64,000 nucleotides of DNA, taken from Cydia pomonella. Taxonomy: Eukaryota; Arthropoda; Insecta; Lepidoptera; Tortricidae. The DNA is taken from contig NW_026907809.1 in the NCBI RefSeq assembly GCF_033807575.1, forward strand, positions 372,001 to 436,000, written 5' to 3'. Positions within the stretch are counted from its first letter, which is position 1. Every line of letters starts with the position of its first letter. The translations under genes and the position numbers were made by a program. The notes beneath the pieces were generated by a model. It was not told the DNA's origin and ran no database searches. It saw only the letters and a program-made list of their open reading frames with translations. This document shows positions 10,001-21,170 of the stretch, one piece after another.

Positions 10001-12971
10001 GTTATGTGATTGTTTACTGTCTGCATTTTAACACAGTATTCAGGCGCCTGTTTCACCAGGTTGACAATTGTCACCTGACAGTGACAATTTGCCGTACATC
10101 GCTGGTCCAAGTAGTAAATATTGACGCTAGGTACCGTCGTTACTTATCGATCCAGAAATGGGCAGGATTTGTCAGTTTCAGGTGTCATTCAGCGTGGTGA
10201 AATAGGCTCTAGAATGTAATTAAAGCTGTCCAAATGATCTATAAAGTTTCACGCACTTTTCCCCTACCTGAAATATCTTATTTAAATTAAATTCAGACAG
10301 AACCCAGAACTCTATAAATCGCACACCTTTAATTAATAACATGTACAATACCCTGGCTGGCTTAACCAATTCTCAACTTCACCGACACAGGTGTCAGCTG
10401 ACTTTGGGCACCCGGATCGAGTTAATGCGCTGGAAAGCCAGCTACAGCTAATACTAGCTTTTTAGCTTGTGCAAAAGAATACTAGCTGATATGACTATAA
10501 TTTCCAGAATGCTGGTTCCGCGAAGCAGCAGATTCGTGGGGCGGGCCGATAGGGTACCGCGCGATGGCGACGGCGGGACTTTTGCTGAACGTGGCCGGCC
10601 TGGTGGCATGTGGATTTGTGCCGATGTATGTCGTGCCCTTCGTTTACGGCGTTGGAGGAGGTAAAAAGCAAATATGAGGGATTTATTGTCTGTAACCTAG
10701 ACTAGACCAATCGAAGATGCTCCCTCCCTTTTCACCTTGCAAAAAAAACTTATCCGCATACTCGTAAATATAAAACAAACTGATAGTTGTAAACCACATT
10801 TTATAGAACACAAAATACTTACCGTACCTGGCCTCTATATCCTAGAAATATGCAAATTTGTCCATAAACACTTAGAATTATATACCAAACGTGAAGACGT
10901 ACAGCAAACTTATACATTAAGAAACAAATCAAAGTTAACACAACCACCCTCCCGATTAAAACTTCATTCGTCTGGCCCTTTATCAATGTCCATAAAGATA
11001 TATAATAAACTACCACAAAATATAAAGGAAGAAAAAAAAGAACACCTATTTGTACGAAAATTAAAAGAAACCCTAATAAACAAAAGCTATTACACTGTCG
11101 ACGAATATTTAAATGATAAGTTTTAAGATGTAATAAGATTACAATAACGATTATATTTGTATTAGGAATAAGTTAGTTTAAGTAATATTGCTACGCCCTT
11201 GCAGGGCTCATGTTTGAAACAACTCATTTGTTATTTAATACCTATTTGTACAACATGAATGCAAATAAAGGACTTACTTACTTACTTACTTACATAAAGG
11301 TATATTTTATTAAATTGATCTTTGTTTCAGGCCTCGGCTCATCACTGATATCAGCACAAATAGATGCCATTGTCTTTGAAACCTACGACTCGCATCTTGG
11401 AATCGTTCGTGGATTGTGTCTCGTAGGGCAAGCAGTCGGGCAGTCGCTCTTTCCTCATATAATAACCGCCTTGATAGATAATTATGGATACTCGTACGCA
11501 CACATAGTTCTCGGCGGAATAATGCTCCAAACTCTGCCAGCTGTTATGCTACTCAAAGTAAATCCTACTGCTGCAAGGCCTGTCTCATTCTCTAGGTACA
11601 GTGATCTCTCCAAAACGTATGCAATCTACAGCAATGAAGTCGAAAATGAATGTTACTCAAATGAAATGCAATTGCACGACATGGGCAGAAAGTGTTGGAA
11701 GAGTCCGTCTGATGACAACTTGCATCGGGAGGAGGTGTTGAGGATTGATGCCGGCGAGTCGTACACTACGACCACCATAACACCGCCTAATAGTCCAGAA
11801 GACACGAGAAGGAATGCCTTTGGGATCAACATCCTGCCCGACATTCTAGAAGAAACCGAAGAGAGCGAAGAAGACGAAGATGATCATAGTAATATTAAAG
11901 AAACTGATATAAATAAGAATAATAAGAGATATAGTGCAGCCATTAAGAGTCTGAGTACAATAAGTGATAATTTAGACGATTACATAACGAGACAAGGCAG
12001 AAGAGATTCTGAAAGTGACCGGGAATGTGAGAAAAACAGAGAATATACGGAATTAGAAGTGACGTACGACAATGTTTCACCTATTACGGATATACAAAGG
12101 GAAAAAATAATGAAATCGTTCAGTTTCCGTTGCGAATCTGCGTACGCTAGAATACGAAGAAGGTTTTGGATGCCCTCGTATAGAATGTACAGACTACGCA
12201 GGAAACTGCAATTCACTTTGTACAGTATCAATGACACTTTAATAAAACCTTTGACGAGGTCACTATCCTCGTGGAGATTTTATCCTGCCCTACTTCTAAG
12301 CTTTTCTCATTTAAGTTTGTTAGCGATATCGCTGGTGCTTCTGCCAATGGTCGCCTCCCATGTTCGTCCTAAGATCACTATGACAGAGTCAAATTTTTTG
12401 ATGTCTCTCCATGGGTTTACTTGGCTTTGTTTCCTGCTCTGTATGCCATGGCTCACCGAAACGCCCAAAAGGAATTTCAAATACGTCGCAGTGCTCGGGC
12501 TTATTATATCTACTCTCGCATGTTTTGGTACGTATGTTACTTTTCTTTACTTTAGGTATTTCGAATTTATAAGTAATATTGGTAAGTAGGTAATTTTGTT
12601 GTTAATAGTTTCCTCTTTTTCTCTCAGTTTTGGCGGCTTCAAGCACCCACGACATGTTTTCGGTCGGCTGCGTGGTGGCCGGGCTTGGTTTTGGTGCCAT
12701 AAGCTCATGTTGGGAGGGCGCCGTACAAGACTTCGTCGGAGTCCGAAAATGGCCAAAACTACGAAGTACTTTAGAAACACTATCCGCCGTGCTAATAGTT
12801 ACATTATTTGTGTTTGTATGTTTATTCACAGACATGGAAAGTAATTTACAACTGTACTTATTCATTTTAGGGATCACACTTTCCGTGGTGACATTGATTT
12901 GGACAATCATAGCCGCTGTGTCAATTTATAATACTACGATTAAAATGTGCTTATTCAACAGGTTTAGATAG
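7006..12971 (+). CDS. Monocarboxylate-transporter-like MFS protein (one exon missing)
   Basis: Exons read on +: 7006-7077 (MEIEARSQDSVWRWSLL...), 9622-9714, 10508-10660, 11331-12527 and 12628-12971 (stop TAG). The first two join in phase 0 to make transmembrane helix 1 (LLFSVVLLN then VCLPNLVLSYGVVL). Exons 3-5 join in phase 1. Exon 2 ends in phase 0 but exon 3 needs phase 1, so a short exon of length 3n+1 between 9715 and 10507 (about helix 2) was not found. Exon 3 gives GYRAMATAGLLLNVAG...YGVGG. Exon 4 gives GLGSSLISAQIDAIVFETYD and helices 5-6, then a long cytosolic loop (about 230 residues) with an acidic run EETEESEEDEDD, then helices 7-9. Exon 5 gives the last helices. The 6+6 layout with a large central loop is that of the SLC16 group of plasma-membrane H+/monocarboxylate carriers. 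Substrate unknown. At least 619 residues are seen. AATAAA at about 13087. Confidence 0.8.
7440..7780. repeat. Possible interspersed repeat in MFS intron 1
   Basis: The stretch with 'gagggcctaccgccacat' and a second, similar block near 7675 ('gcctactgcgaaaatcg') looks like a decayed repeat, with blocks resembling each other in inverted order. No second copy was found in this window, so the call is weak. The rest of intron 1 (7078-9435) otherwise shows only the repeat at 8168. Confidence 0.3.
8168..8365 (+). repeat. Interspersed repeat ('ggtggcaaacaagcatacgg'), copy 2
   Basis: Close relative of the copy at 5880, including 'gatggtaagcagtttccgt', 'gcgcgttgccgaccctaa' and 'cgttgagctctggcaacc'. 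It lies in MFS intron 1. Confidence 0.8.
9436..9575. mobile_element. Near-perfect hairpin MITE
   Basis: Arms of about 57 bp (9440-9496 and 9513-9569) are inverted copies with few mismatches around a 16-bp loop. The arm begins ttattcataaacgtctact. It ends 46 bp before exon 2 of the MFS gene. No coding capacity. The target duplication is unclear. Confidence 0.85.
9855..9898. repeat. Half copy of 'cccactgattaacagtccg' MITE
   Basis: The sequence 'gacaggccgatatcgtccgg' to 'aatcagtgggctcctta' matches one arm of the full inverted pair at 37018-37141. Only one arm is present here. Confidence 0.65.
10043..10213. mobile_element. Short MITE in MFS intron
   Basis: The ends 'gcctgtttcacca' (about 10045) and 'tggtgaaataggc' (about 10197-10209) are inverted copies. 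The interior is non-coding. It occupies part of the interval where the missing MFS exon was expected. Confidence 0.55.
10730..11303 (+). mobile_element. Jockey/CR1-like LINE, 3' fragment
   Basis: An open frame at 10737-11126 encodes the extreme C-terminus of a non-LTR reverse transcriptase polyprotein: QKKLIRILVNIKQTDSC, then ...HKILTVPGLYILEICKF, then a basic tail. This 'K-I-R-I-I' / 'H-K-I-L-T' signature sits downstream of the RT domain in many insect jockey-type elements. A short 3' UTR follows, ending 'aaataaaggacttacttact' with a (CTTA)n tail. Heavily 5'-truncated; inserted in the MFS intron between exons 3 and 4. Confidence 0.75.
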
Positions 12972-13204
12972 GCGTAAATTTAATAAGAAGTTCTTCCTTG
13001 CAATTAACCCCTACTCATACCTACTGAATTCTCGTACAAGTGTACTCGCATATAAAAATACTGAAGCATTGCGTGTGATATTTTTAGCAATAAATGTATT
13101 GTATAGTCATTCTTATATTAAATTATTTTCATTGAAAACCTTTGTTCTTATTCGTAAGAATTTGATCCAATTTCAGTCTTTTTACAAGCTTTTATTTAAC
13201 TTGC

Positions 13205-13455
13205 CCTGTGGGTCAACTCTTGGAAGCTAAATTTCGACCCACTTCCCGGTTTCCGATTGAGCTGAAATTTGTGTACATATGTAGGTAAATCGGGTAATAT
13301 GGTACATAGAGCTGATTTAATGATGGAGACAGGAGGTGGCCATGGGAACTAAAACAACGCAACCTAATTATGTTTGGGATTTTTAGAATTGTCTCAATGA
13401 GTATTAGTTGTCAGTGGCAAGAAAAGTACAGTCAGCGATAAAAGCCAATTTGCCA
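13205..13455 (+). repeat. Interspersed repeat ('ggtttccgat' type), copy 2
   Basis: Matches the copy at 1545 in 'cacttcccggtttccgat', 'tgatggagacaggaggtgg' and the terminal 'agaaaagtacagtcagcga'. It begins about 235 bp after the MFS stop codon. Confidence 0.75.
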
Positions 13456-13552
13456 AAAATTGGGCCGATTTTTATTTAGTTGTCGAATTTTTCTTTTCGT
13501 TACATTTGGATAATAATATGTAGTAGGAATTAAGATGATTATGATTTATGTA

Positions 13553-14129
13553 CAGGGTGGCCAAATAAGAAGTATACATTTTGTTTTTAAATTTTAACTG
13601 TATTAAGTTCAAAAATTATTAAGTATTGTTTTAAAAATATATTCTTCAGGGTTGGCAAATTCATGCGAAACATAATGTCTGACATATGTCCACCTCTAAC
13701 AGCAGGTAAATGTAAGCCCTTATCATCCCAATGTTCCGCATCTATTCGCACATTTTTGGCATTATCTTTAGTACATTTGTGTCGAATACTCGGTTTTAAC
13801 TGTTTAAATTTCATCAGCTCGTTAGCATAGACACGTAATTTTAGGTAGCCCCACAGAAATAAGTCAAGAGCTGCAACATTTGGGGAATTCGGGTGCCAAT
13901 AACTGTCACTTTTTTTCAAAATTAATCGAGCAAACAACGTGTTTTAAACAACAGAAACATTTGAGATAAAATTGCTTGCTGCTAGTGGTAGACATTTGGC
14001 AGAAATTATCTTCCGTATACAATTGCCAACCCTGAATAATATATTTATGAAAAAAATATTTAATAAAATTTCCAATTCTTGTAATTAAAATTTAAAAACA
14101 AAGTGTATCATTCTTATTTGTCCACCCTG
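13553..14129 (-). mobile_element. Mariner-like element with transposase remnant
   Basis: Ends CAGGGTGGcCAAATAAGAA (13553) and its inverse finishing CCACCCTG (14129) are flanked by TA on both sides (13551-13552 and 14130-14131), the Tc1/mariner target signature. On the minus strand at 13937-13587 an open frame reads SYWHPNSPNVAALDLFLWGYL followed by KLRVYANE: the C-terminal DDE region typical of mariner-type transposases (S-P-D-L, D-FFLWG-L, V-Y). The Asp expected after the Pro is altered (NVAAL), and the N-terminal DNA-binding part is gone. A 577-bp deletion derivative. Confidence 0.85.
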
Positions 14130-14494
14130 TATAAAAAGAATTGTTAATAATAACATAATAGGTATGACATCGCTTTGTATATACTGCTTAATTTAATTAT
14201 TTTTTTTACATACCATTTCTTTTTGCATGAACTAGCTTAATAATTTTCGTTAAAGTTGTAAGTACCTACCTGTTAACATTTTGAGCCCTATCAGGGTGTC
14301 ATGTACCAACTACTTGTGACTAACATCTTTTGTAATGAACATGACATGTAATATTGAATAAATTGAAATTGAAAATAAAATTTGGCTCGTTCGAAGAGCT
14401 CCACATTCTAGGCGGAACAAATAGCGACATCAAATTAACGGGATTAATTAGCGGGAAATTGTGGTTCGAATTCATATCTATTTATATTATAAAA

Positions 14495-14762
14495 TAAATA
14501 AATAAATAAATATTATAGGACATTATTACACAAATTGACTAAGTCCCACAGTAAGCTCAATAAGGCTTGTGTTGAGGGAACTTAGACAACGACATATATA
14601 ATATATAAATATTTATAAATACTTAAATAGATAGAAAACACCCATGACTCAGGAACAAATATCCATGCTCATCACACGAATAAATGCCCTTACCAGGATT
14701 TGAACCCGGGACCATCAGCTTCGTAGGCAGGGTCACTACCCACTAGGCCAAACCGGTCGGTC
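14495..14762 (-). repeat. tRNA-headed SINE, copy 1
   Basis: On the minus strand the head holds a pol III A-box-like 'ttggcctagtggg' and the B box in 'gggttcaaatcctgg'. A body follows with 'gagtcatgggtgttttct' and 'aagcctta...gactta', and it ends in a TTTA-rich tail (here 'taaataaataaat' on +). It is a SINE and not a functional tRNA gene: no cloverleaf 3' half closes and the body runs on. Confidence 0.8.
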
Positions 14763-14804
14763 GATTATATATTGAATATTTATTTATTTTTATTTATGTT
14801 ATAT

Positions 14805-14807
<3 letters not shown>

Positions 14808-14850
<43 letters not shown>
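14808..14850. repeat. (AT)n microsatellite
   Basis: About 40 bp of uninterrupted alternating TA. Confidence 0.9.
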
Positions 14851-14851
<1 letters not shown>

Positions 14852-14984
14852 TTATTTTATGGTTATTTTTCTATCTATGTATATTTGTATCAATGTGTAT
14901 TCAAAACGTGCATTTCATTAATTTCAGTGATTGTACACTTTTGTTTGTGTTTGTCATTCATTCCCCATTACTTCTGTTTTACTC

Positions 14985-15118
14985 ATTTCCTCAAAGGTTA
15001 ACTAGAAGAAATCCCATACAGGGATAAGTTCGCCTTTCTTGTATTTAATTTACTCTGTAACTGTGTTTTTCGTGTTTTTATTTCTATGTACAATAAAGTA
15101 TATACATACATACATACA
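14985..15118 (+). repeat. RTE-type LINE 3' terminus
   Basis: Contains 'agaagaaatcccatacaggg', 'ataagttcgcctttcttgt' and 'caataaagtatatacataca', ending in a (CATA)n tail. This order is what I recall for 3' ends of short lepidopteran RTE-like elements. No coding part is left. Confidence 0.6.
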
Positions 15119-15649
15119 TCACAACTTGTCCCCGAAAAAAATAATTGTGTAATTTCCCGTGGAGTTACGAAAACACCACACTTTCTCGTAACTCAGTGGA
15201 AGATTTCTTAGGACACGCGGTGCAATTGCGCTTGTATTGTACAGAATAGGAAACTCTACCCATTCGCCTAATTTTATCGAAACTCGACAACAAAAAGAAA
15301 ATCCAAATACCTAGGCAGTTTTCTGTGGCCGTGAGACATGCTAACAGAAGTTATAACTAACAAGGAAAGGTACCCAATTGTCCGGTTCCGATTTGATTTA
15401 TATAACATACTTATATAATGTTATAGAGTAGTCTAAAATAACGGACACATATTTTTTTTAGCTGCCCAAACTCAACCTATTGGGAGAAATTGTCCTCCAA
15501 AGTACTAAAAAGTTACTAAATCTTCTAACTCCTATAGAAAGTGATGCTCAAGCAACTTGCTAGTTAATCCCTGGTTTGAGTACCTATATATTTGAAAGCA
15601 GCAAAAAATAATGAGCACGTGTTTTGTTATATCGGCTAAAACTCATTTT

Positions 15650-15865
15650 TTTCTAAATCTTCTCTTCTTTCATCTTCAGCGAATGTGCGGTAATGCACAT
15701 CACATGTATATCATAGCTATCTAAAAATAAACCTATTTCTACTTCCTTGCTGGAAAACCCTCGAATATTTTGGTTCACAAGATTAATATTCGTGGGGTTT
15801 TCCATTGTCGTACACTTTAGTTGAAAATTTAATTTATTTAGGTGTGCTTGTGAATTATCACACAA
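15650..15865 (-). pseudogene. LINE endonuclease N-terminal fragment
   Basis: The minus-strand frame reads NINLVNQNIRGFSSKEVEIG then LFLDSYDIHVMCITAHSL. It corresponds to the start of an apurinic-type endonuclease domain (N-x-R-G, then '..DI..I.EH.L'). The Glu of the usual 'T/S-E-H' is replaced by T-A-H and the frame stops soon after. A short dead piece of a jockey-like element. Confidence 0.55.
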
Positions 15866-16164
15866 AACAGCTTTTTGGTCGTCTTATCCCAAAGCATTAG
15901 ATAATTAACATGTAAATACTGCTCTACAAGCTATTACTGTAACTAGCAAAAAATTAAATGACAGAAGGAAAACGCTAACAATAACAAAATCCAAATCTAC
16001 ACACAGTTTTATGATTTATCTATTTGTTAAGACTACAATATTTCCCAGAGGAAATGAGGATAAATCTACGTAATTAGTAAACGAGATAAGATGTTATGCG
16101 TACCTACTAAAAATAATGTCACCGGTTTGCAATAATTCTTAGGGTTCCATATTTAAAAATAAGT

Positions 16165-16430
16165 TTTTGGCAAAAATTTATTTTTTGGTACAAGCATTAC
16201 CGCTGACTGTACTTTTCTTTTCACGGGCAACTAATACTCATCGAGACAGTTCTAAAAACCCCAAAAATAATTAGGTCGCGTTTTATCACAGAGTTCTTAT
16301 GGCCAACTCCTGTCTCTATCATCAGATCAGCTCGATGGTACCATAATATTGCATTGTCACCCGACTTATGCAAATTTTCAGTTTCATCGGAAACCGGGAA
16401 GTGGGTCAAATTTAACTTGCTTAGATTTGA
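16165..16430 (-). repeat. Interspersed repeat ('ggtttccgat' type), copy 3
   Basis: Inverse orientation of the copy at 1545: 'gtactttt' at 16208, 'atggtaccataatattgcat' at 16334, 'gaaaccgggaagtgggtca' at 16390. Confidence 0.75.
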
Positions 16431-16689
16431 CCCATATGCATAGATACGTGATACGTACATTGCAAGTTAATAAAAATCTTGTAAAACCGAATGGGATTTT
16501 TTACCAATTTGAAATTATGAAGGTTCTTAAGAGGTGTTCACGCAAAATTGTAGGTTTCTATTGATTTTTATATGTTTTAACGAAACGCAAATGCCATGAA
16601 AAAAAACATCACGCGGGTATTATATTTGCGAGGGCATCAGACTCTAAGCAAAAAAAATCACGAAAACATGTCTAATTTACATTTATTTT

Positions 16690-16930
16690 CAATTATACTA
16701 GCGGCCCCGGCCCGCCCCGGCTTGGCACGGGTTATTATACAAACAAATTACACACCTAAACTAAACCTTCCTCAAGAATCACTCTATTGGTTGGTGAAAA
16801 TAGCATGAAAATCCATTCACTAGTTTTTGAGTTTCTTGGTTTTACGCCCCCTCTTATGCTTTGGGCGGGATATGTTGTATGTACCTGTTCCCCGATTTCT
16901 CGCTAAGGGCTGGATAATAATATATATATA
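16690..16930 (+). repeat. Interspersed repeat with 'gccccggcttggcacggg'
   Basis: The sequence 'actagcggccccggcccgcc', then 'ccttcctcaagaatcactct' and 'gaaaatccattcactagt', is a GC-rich-headed repeat type that I recall from many insect genomes. The class was not established and no coding region is seen. Confidence 0.5.
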
Positions 16931-16954
16931 GATATTTTTTTTTGTTAAATATTT

Positions 16955-17385
16955 ATATATTATATATATCCGTTGTCTAAGTACCCTCAACACAAGCCTT
17001 ATTGAGCTTACTGTGGGACTTAGTCAATTTGTGTAATAATGTCCTATAATATTTATTTATTTTTATCGTCGTCGTTGGCAAACAAGCATACGGCCCGCCT
17101 GATGGTAAGCAGTTATGTATTTGTATTTTGACGCCCTGTCTGTTCCAGTGGGTAGTAAATTAATGACCCTGTCTATGAAGCCGAGGGTCCCGGGTTCAAA
17201 TCCTGGTAAGGCCATTTATGTGTGTGTAAGGCTATTTGTTCCTGAGTCATGGGTGTTTTCTATGTATCAAGGTATTTATATATATATATCGTTGTCTAAG
17301 TACCCACAACAAGCCTTATTGAGCTTACTTAGTCAATTTGTGTAATAATGTCGCATAGTATTTATTATTTATTTATTTGATTCAA
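16955..17385 (+). repeat. Two SINE copies separated by another repeat fragment
   Basis: 16955-17062 is the 3' body of the SINE family seen at 14495 ('gtaccctcaacacaagcct', TTTA tail). 17063-17110 is a fragment of the 'ggcaaacaagcatacggccc' repeat. 17140-17385 is a second SINE with its tRNA-like head ('gggttcaaatcctggtaag') and tail. At least two insertion events are stacked here. Confidence 0.7.
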
Positions 17386-17599
17386 AATTTTGTGAGTTTA
17401 ATTTTAACCGCTTCCCGTTGTCCGATTGAATTGAAATTTGGCACAGGTACTTCTTATTTAGATGGAAATGCAATAATATCCAATCCGTTTTAGCACGGCG
17501 CCTTCTCGCAGAAAAAGCGCATCCACATCGAGTAGGGCCTCGAGGAGAAATTGATTCCGGAGGAATAGGAGGTAAAGTTAGCCATAAAAGAGTGCGTAA

Positions 17600-18850
17600 A
17601 ATAGAGAGAGTGCGTAAAAATGTAATAACTTTTACAGTACATATGGTGCTACTTTACCACACTAGTGCGAAAATTAGCATATTACGTTACTGTGTCGAGC
17701 ATTTAAAGGGCCATATGTATTGTAAAACGTTGTACGATACATGTGCGAATAGGTGATTCGCAACTCGTGTCGATTTAAAACACTCCCTTCGGTCGTGTTT
17801 TAATTTATCGCCACTCGTTTCGAATTTCCTATTTTTCGCGCTTGTAACGTAATGTACTATTTCAACACGCTTGCTCAAAACGACGTTTTTATTCCACTGA
17901 TTTTTGTGTCATAATCCTAGATATTAAACACGCGTGCTTTTTCAGTATATTATAACACTCGTGCTTTTTCATTATATTATCCGACTGATAAGAAGGTAAC
18001 TGATTGCTAATAATATGCATGGAAACGGAGCCTTGTTAATTTGGACAAGTAATACATTTTTTTTAACCAACTATTAAATTTCAAATGTCAGTTCAAAGAG
18101 GTTTTATCACACCAAACATAATTTATACAATAAATTATCTCGTAAATTACATAACAATAATAAACGTAACATTTTATCGATTTGATCTACATCCGTCGAA
18201 TAGAAATACGAAAATATGAGGTTTTTTACATTTTTTAAATTGGCTGTTTGTCGATTTCGTTCGCGCCTTTGCCTTGCGCGCGCATTAGAATCGTGCGTAA
18301 AGAAAATAACGCGCCAGCCATTTTCCTTATTTTGTCATAAAATTGGAATAGATTTGCATGTTTTTAGGTTATATATTGACGAAAATGACATTTTCAAGCA
18401 TTGAAAATAAAGAACACATAAAATTGACGCTGCCAGTAATACTAATAGAGGCAAGAGCCGAGAACGATAGCCTTTTACCATCAAAATCGAGTGAAAAATA
18501 ATTGGCGGCATATGAAACTTTTATTCAATGGAAGACCAGCAAAAACGCCGAGTCTTTCTTGGAAAACGTGTTGGTAGCGTACTTCAATGAACTGGCGAAT
18601 AAAGTGTCTACAAGCCCAGCACGCTTTGGTGCAATTATTCGATGTTAAAACTGTAAGCCACCATTTTGAAAATTGTACTTTTACTGTTTTGTCAAAAAAA
18701 AAAACTAATTTATAAGTTATTCGCAAGTGTGTTGAAAACGTTTGAAACGCGTGTGCATTGGTCATTACCCACATCGGCTTTCTTATTGCGCGCTCGCTTA
18801 CAGCTCGCGCGCACAATATCGCCTCGTGTGTAATGACCAACTTAGCACAC
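17600..18850 (+). repeat. Multi-copy repeat carrying recombinase fragment
   Basis: A 1.25-kb stretch whose pieces recur at 27598-27750 (inverted) and at 62434-64000 (direct, itself broken by two insertions). Marker blocks are 'gcgaataggtgattcgcaac', 'ctgatttttgtgtcataatc' and 'tcagttcaaagaggttttat'. The right part holds the coding remnant at 18430-18662. Boundaries are approximate; it may be one decayed Crypton-like element plus its flanks. Confidence 0.6.
18430..18662 (+). pseudogene. Crypton-like tyrosine recombinase fragment
   Basis: The plus-strand translation gives LAAYETFIQWKTSKNAESF, then ENVLVAYFNELANK, and in a shifted frame STLWCNYSMLK. This resembles the SAM-like core-binding domain of the tyrosine-recombinase proteins of insect Crypton-type elements ('Y-x-x-F-x-x-W', 'YF.EL', 'SLW..YSMLK'). 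There is a stop before the Leu-Ala-Ala and a frameshift near 18615. The catalytic R-H-R-Y part is not seen. Confidence 0.5.
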
Positions 18851-19116
18851 TTGTATCATAATGTACAAATATAAAAGACATCAACCGTCTCCTATTCTAT
18901 TTTATTTATGAACTTATATTTTAATGTACCTAGTTCAACGCTGCAATATCAATGTCGGTCATAAATGAATTGTAAACCTTAAGAGGCAAGTATAACTCAC
19001 CGTCCATACAAAAAGAGAAAAACGTTTTTCCACCTTTAAATATTTTCCATTCTCCATGATAGTTTAGTATTTTATTCACACAATAAAAAACTAAGTTTAT
19101 AGGTTTTTCTTTTTTA

Positions 19117-19314
19117 GGGTTCCGTAGTCAACTAAGAACCCTTATATAGGTCTGAGGCTTTGCTCCGTGGTCGTAAGTGATAGAAAGATGAAATTTGGCA
19201 TGGACATATAAATTAATAAAAAGGCGACAAAGTCGTGCAATAAAATCTAAAATTTTTTTTTTAGGGTACCTCCCGTATATGTAAAGTGGGGGTTTTTTAT
19301 ACAACCCTACAGTG
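19117..19314 (+). repeat. 'gggttccgtag' element, left half (split by LTR element)
   Basis: Begins 'agggttccgtagtcaact', then 'gctccgtggtcgtaagtg' and 'gaaatttggcatggacat'. It is interrupted at 19314 by the LTR retrotransposon and continues at 26817. Same family as 45733, 60116, 62536 and 63336. Confidence 0.85.
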
Positions 19315-21158
19315 TGAGATGGTATTGGGGTTGATTAGATATACCATACTTTAAATTTTGGATATTAAAGGTCAGTAATTGGATGTAATCACTGTTGTAT
19401 AGAAGAGGTCTGAACTACTTTGGGGGTGTCGATAGAGAAAGGCGCATGGCGATTTATATAATTGATATTTATTATCGCAATTTTATTAGGTATGGTGCGT
19501 TCCTATGAAAATAAACTATAAGGCATCAGTTACGTTAAGCCAATTATTTGGATATGAATGCGAACTCGTAAATTTTATACTACGGGAATACATATATGCA
19601 ATACAAACTATGCCTTTTATTGTTTGAAACATAATCAGTATTTGATGAAATCTTTATACAATATAAATTAACGCCCATACCTATCTGGGAGAATTACATT
19701 TGTCGTCGGCTCGTCAAATCAAGTAAAAACCCAGAAAAACCAAGATTTGACCCTTAATCATCTAAATTGGTACATATAATTACATCTGTGCTTATGCACT
19801 TTAATACGGTAACGATACAATAACTCGTAACTTTATCAACCGAAATTTCCAAGACAGTATACACAGTTTAGGTGAGTAACCATTTAACATGCACATGTTA
19901 AATTCAATCTACATGACATGAATGATACAATATCAGGAATTTCCATCGGCAATTCACCATCAAAATATCTGTAGAGATTTGAACCTTTGCGTCGAGCAAT
20001 AATCATAATATATAATAATAATGAGAATCGAACTCATTAAGGCATTTATTTAACATTGATTGTCTCATCATACATAGGATGTTATAAGCTCAAAATAGAT
20101 CATACAAAATAAGTGAGCTGACTTGAGCATTTTAACTAAGATAATTCACTGATTAATCTGCTACTAATTCTCTAGAATCGCCCCAACAATGAATTCAGAT
20201 TATCAAGCAAGAATTGAACTTGCAAGGGTTAAATATGCTGTCATTTGATAAAATGCAACTTGGGCGGTTATTTGTGAAAACCTCATGAAAAGGAACTTAT
20301 TAGCTTCATGAACAACACCCTAGGTACTTAACTGGATTATGTCGCCAAGAACGGGAACCACTTTTACAAGTACTGCCAATAATATATTATTTGTGTACAA
20401 TAAAGTATTTTACTACTTTTACTAATATTGTCGTGACAATTTAAACTCAGTCGGAAACACTTCTCCTTGCCGGGTCTAAGATCAGAGTGTCCCATCATTA
20501 ACTCACTTGACCAACTTAAACAACTACAACTTTATTATCTACATATTATCTTAACCTTAGGTATAATGTAACAAGAGTCATTTCCACTCGACACCCCTCC
20601 GGGGGTTTTCGACGTCTCCTTGCAAGTGCGCCGTCTCGCTCCTTCTTACTGTGACTCGCATTGCATCGCTCGCACAGGACGCGTTCGCGCTGTCTCCTTC
20701 CAACGCATGGCGTCATCAGGAAGCTGGTACTGCCTCGCTCCTCTCGCTCTCGAAAGGAATTTTAAGCGCCATGCACCAACGCCCGTAGCAGACGCAGAGT
20801 GTCGTGCACATGTTGTTTGCCTGAAATCATTTGAAAGAACCAGGGTAGATACCGATACGTATTGCGTTATGAACCGTAAGGTCATGTGCCGAGATGCTAG
20901 ATTAGTTTGATCTTGTGTACAGTAACGCGATATTTGCTAGCATTTTATTGCCTTTAAATAAATATTAGGAAGGCAGATCATAAATTAGACCTTTCTAATT
21001 GTTGGTCTCCGTTTTGTTGTTTATTTTAACAGAGCAGATCTTTGCTTGACTACTCATCCGGTTCTTAGAAGGGTACCTTTTAAACTAGTTGCGATTGCGT
21101 ATCAATATTTCTAAATTATTAACACCTACTATGTACGTCAAGCTATGTTGCCATCTCA
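19315..21158 (-). repeat. 3' LTR (left copy)
   Basis: 1844 bp, apparently identical to 24969-26812. It contains a 96-codon + frame (20620-20910) that is repeated exactly in the other LTR. I treat that frame as chance, because it has no family signature. Confidence 0.9.
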
Positions 21159-21170
21159 CCCCCCTCTCTT
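21159..21170 (-). promoter_or_regulatory. Polypurine tract of LTR element
   Basis: On the minus strand AAGAGAGGGGGG directly precedes the LTR start TGAGATGG. This is the expected place and composition for the plus-strand DNA primer of an LTR retrotransposon. Confidence 0.75.

Noticed and set aside
14695..14762. tRNA gene on minus
   Set aside because: Same reason: SINE head, with two further copies at 17148 and 54050.
18481..18840. 119-codon minus frame
   Set aside because: Antisense to the recombinase-like plus-strand remnant and without family signature.
20620..20910. 96-codon frame present identically at 26274-26564
   Set aside because: It is duplicated only because it lies in both LTRs; there is no domain or signal, and it is antisense to the element.
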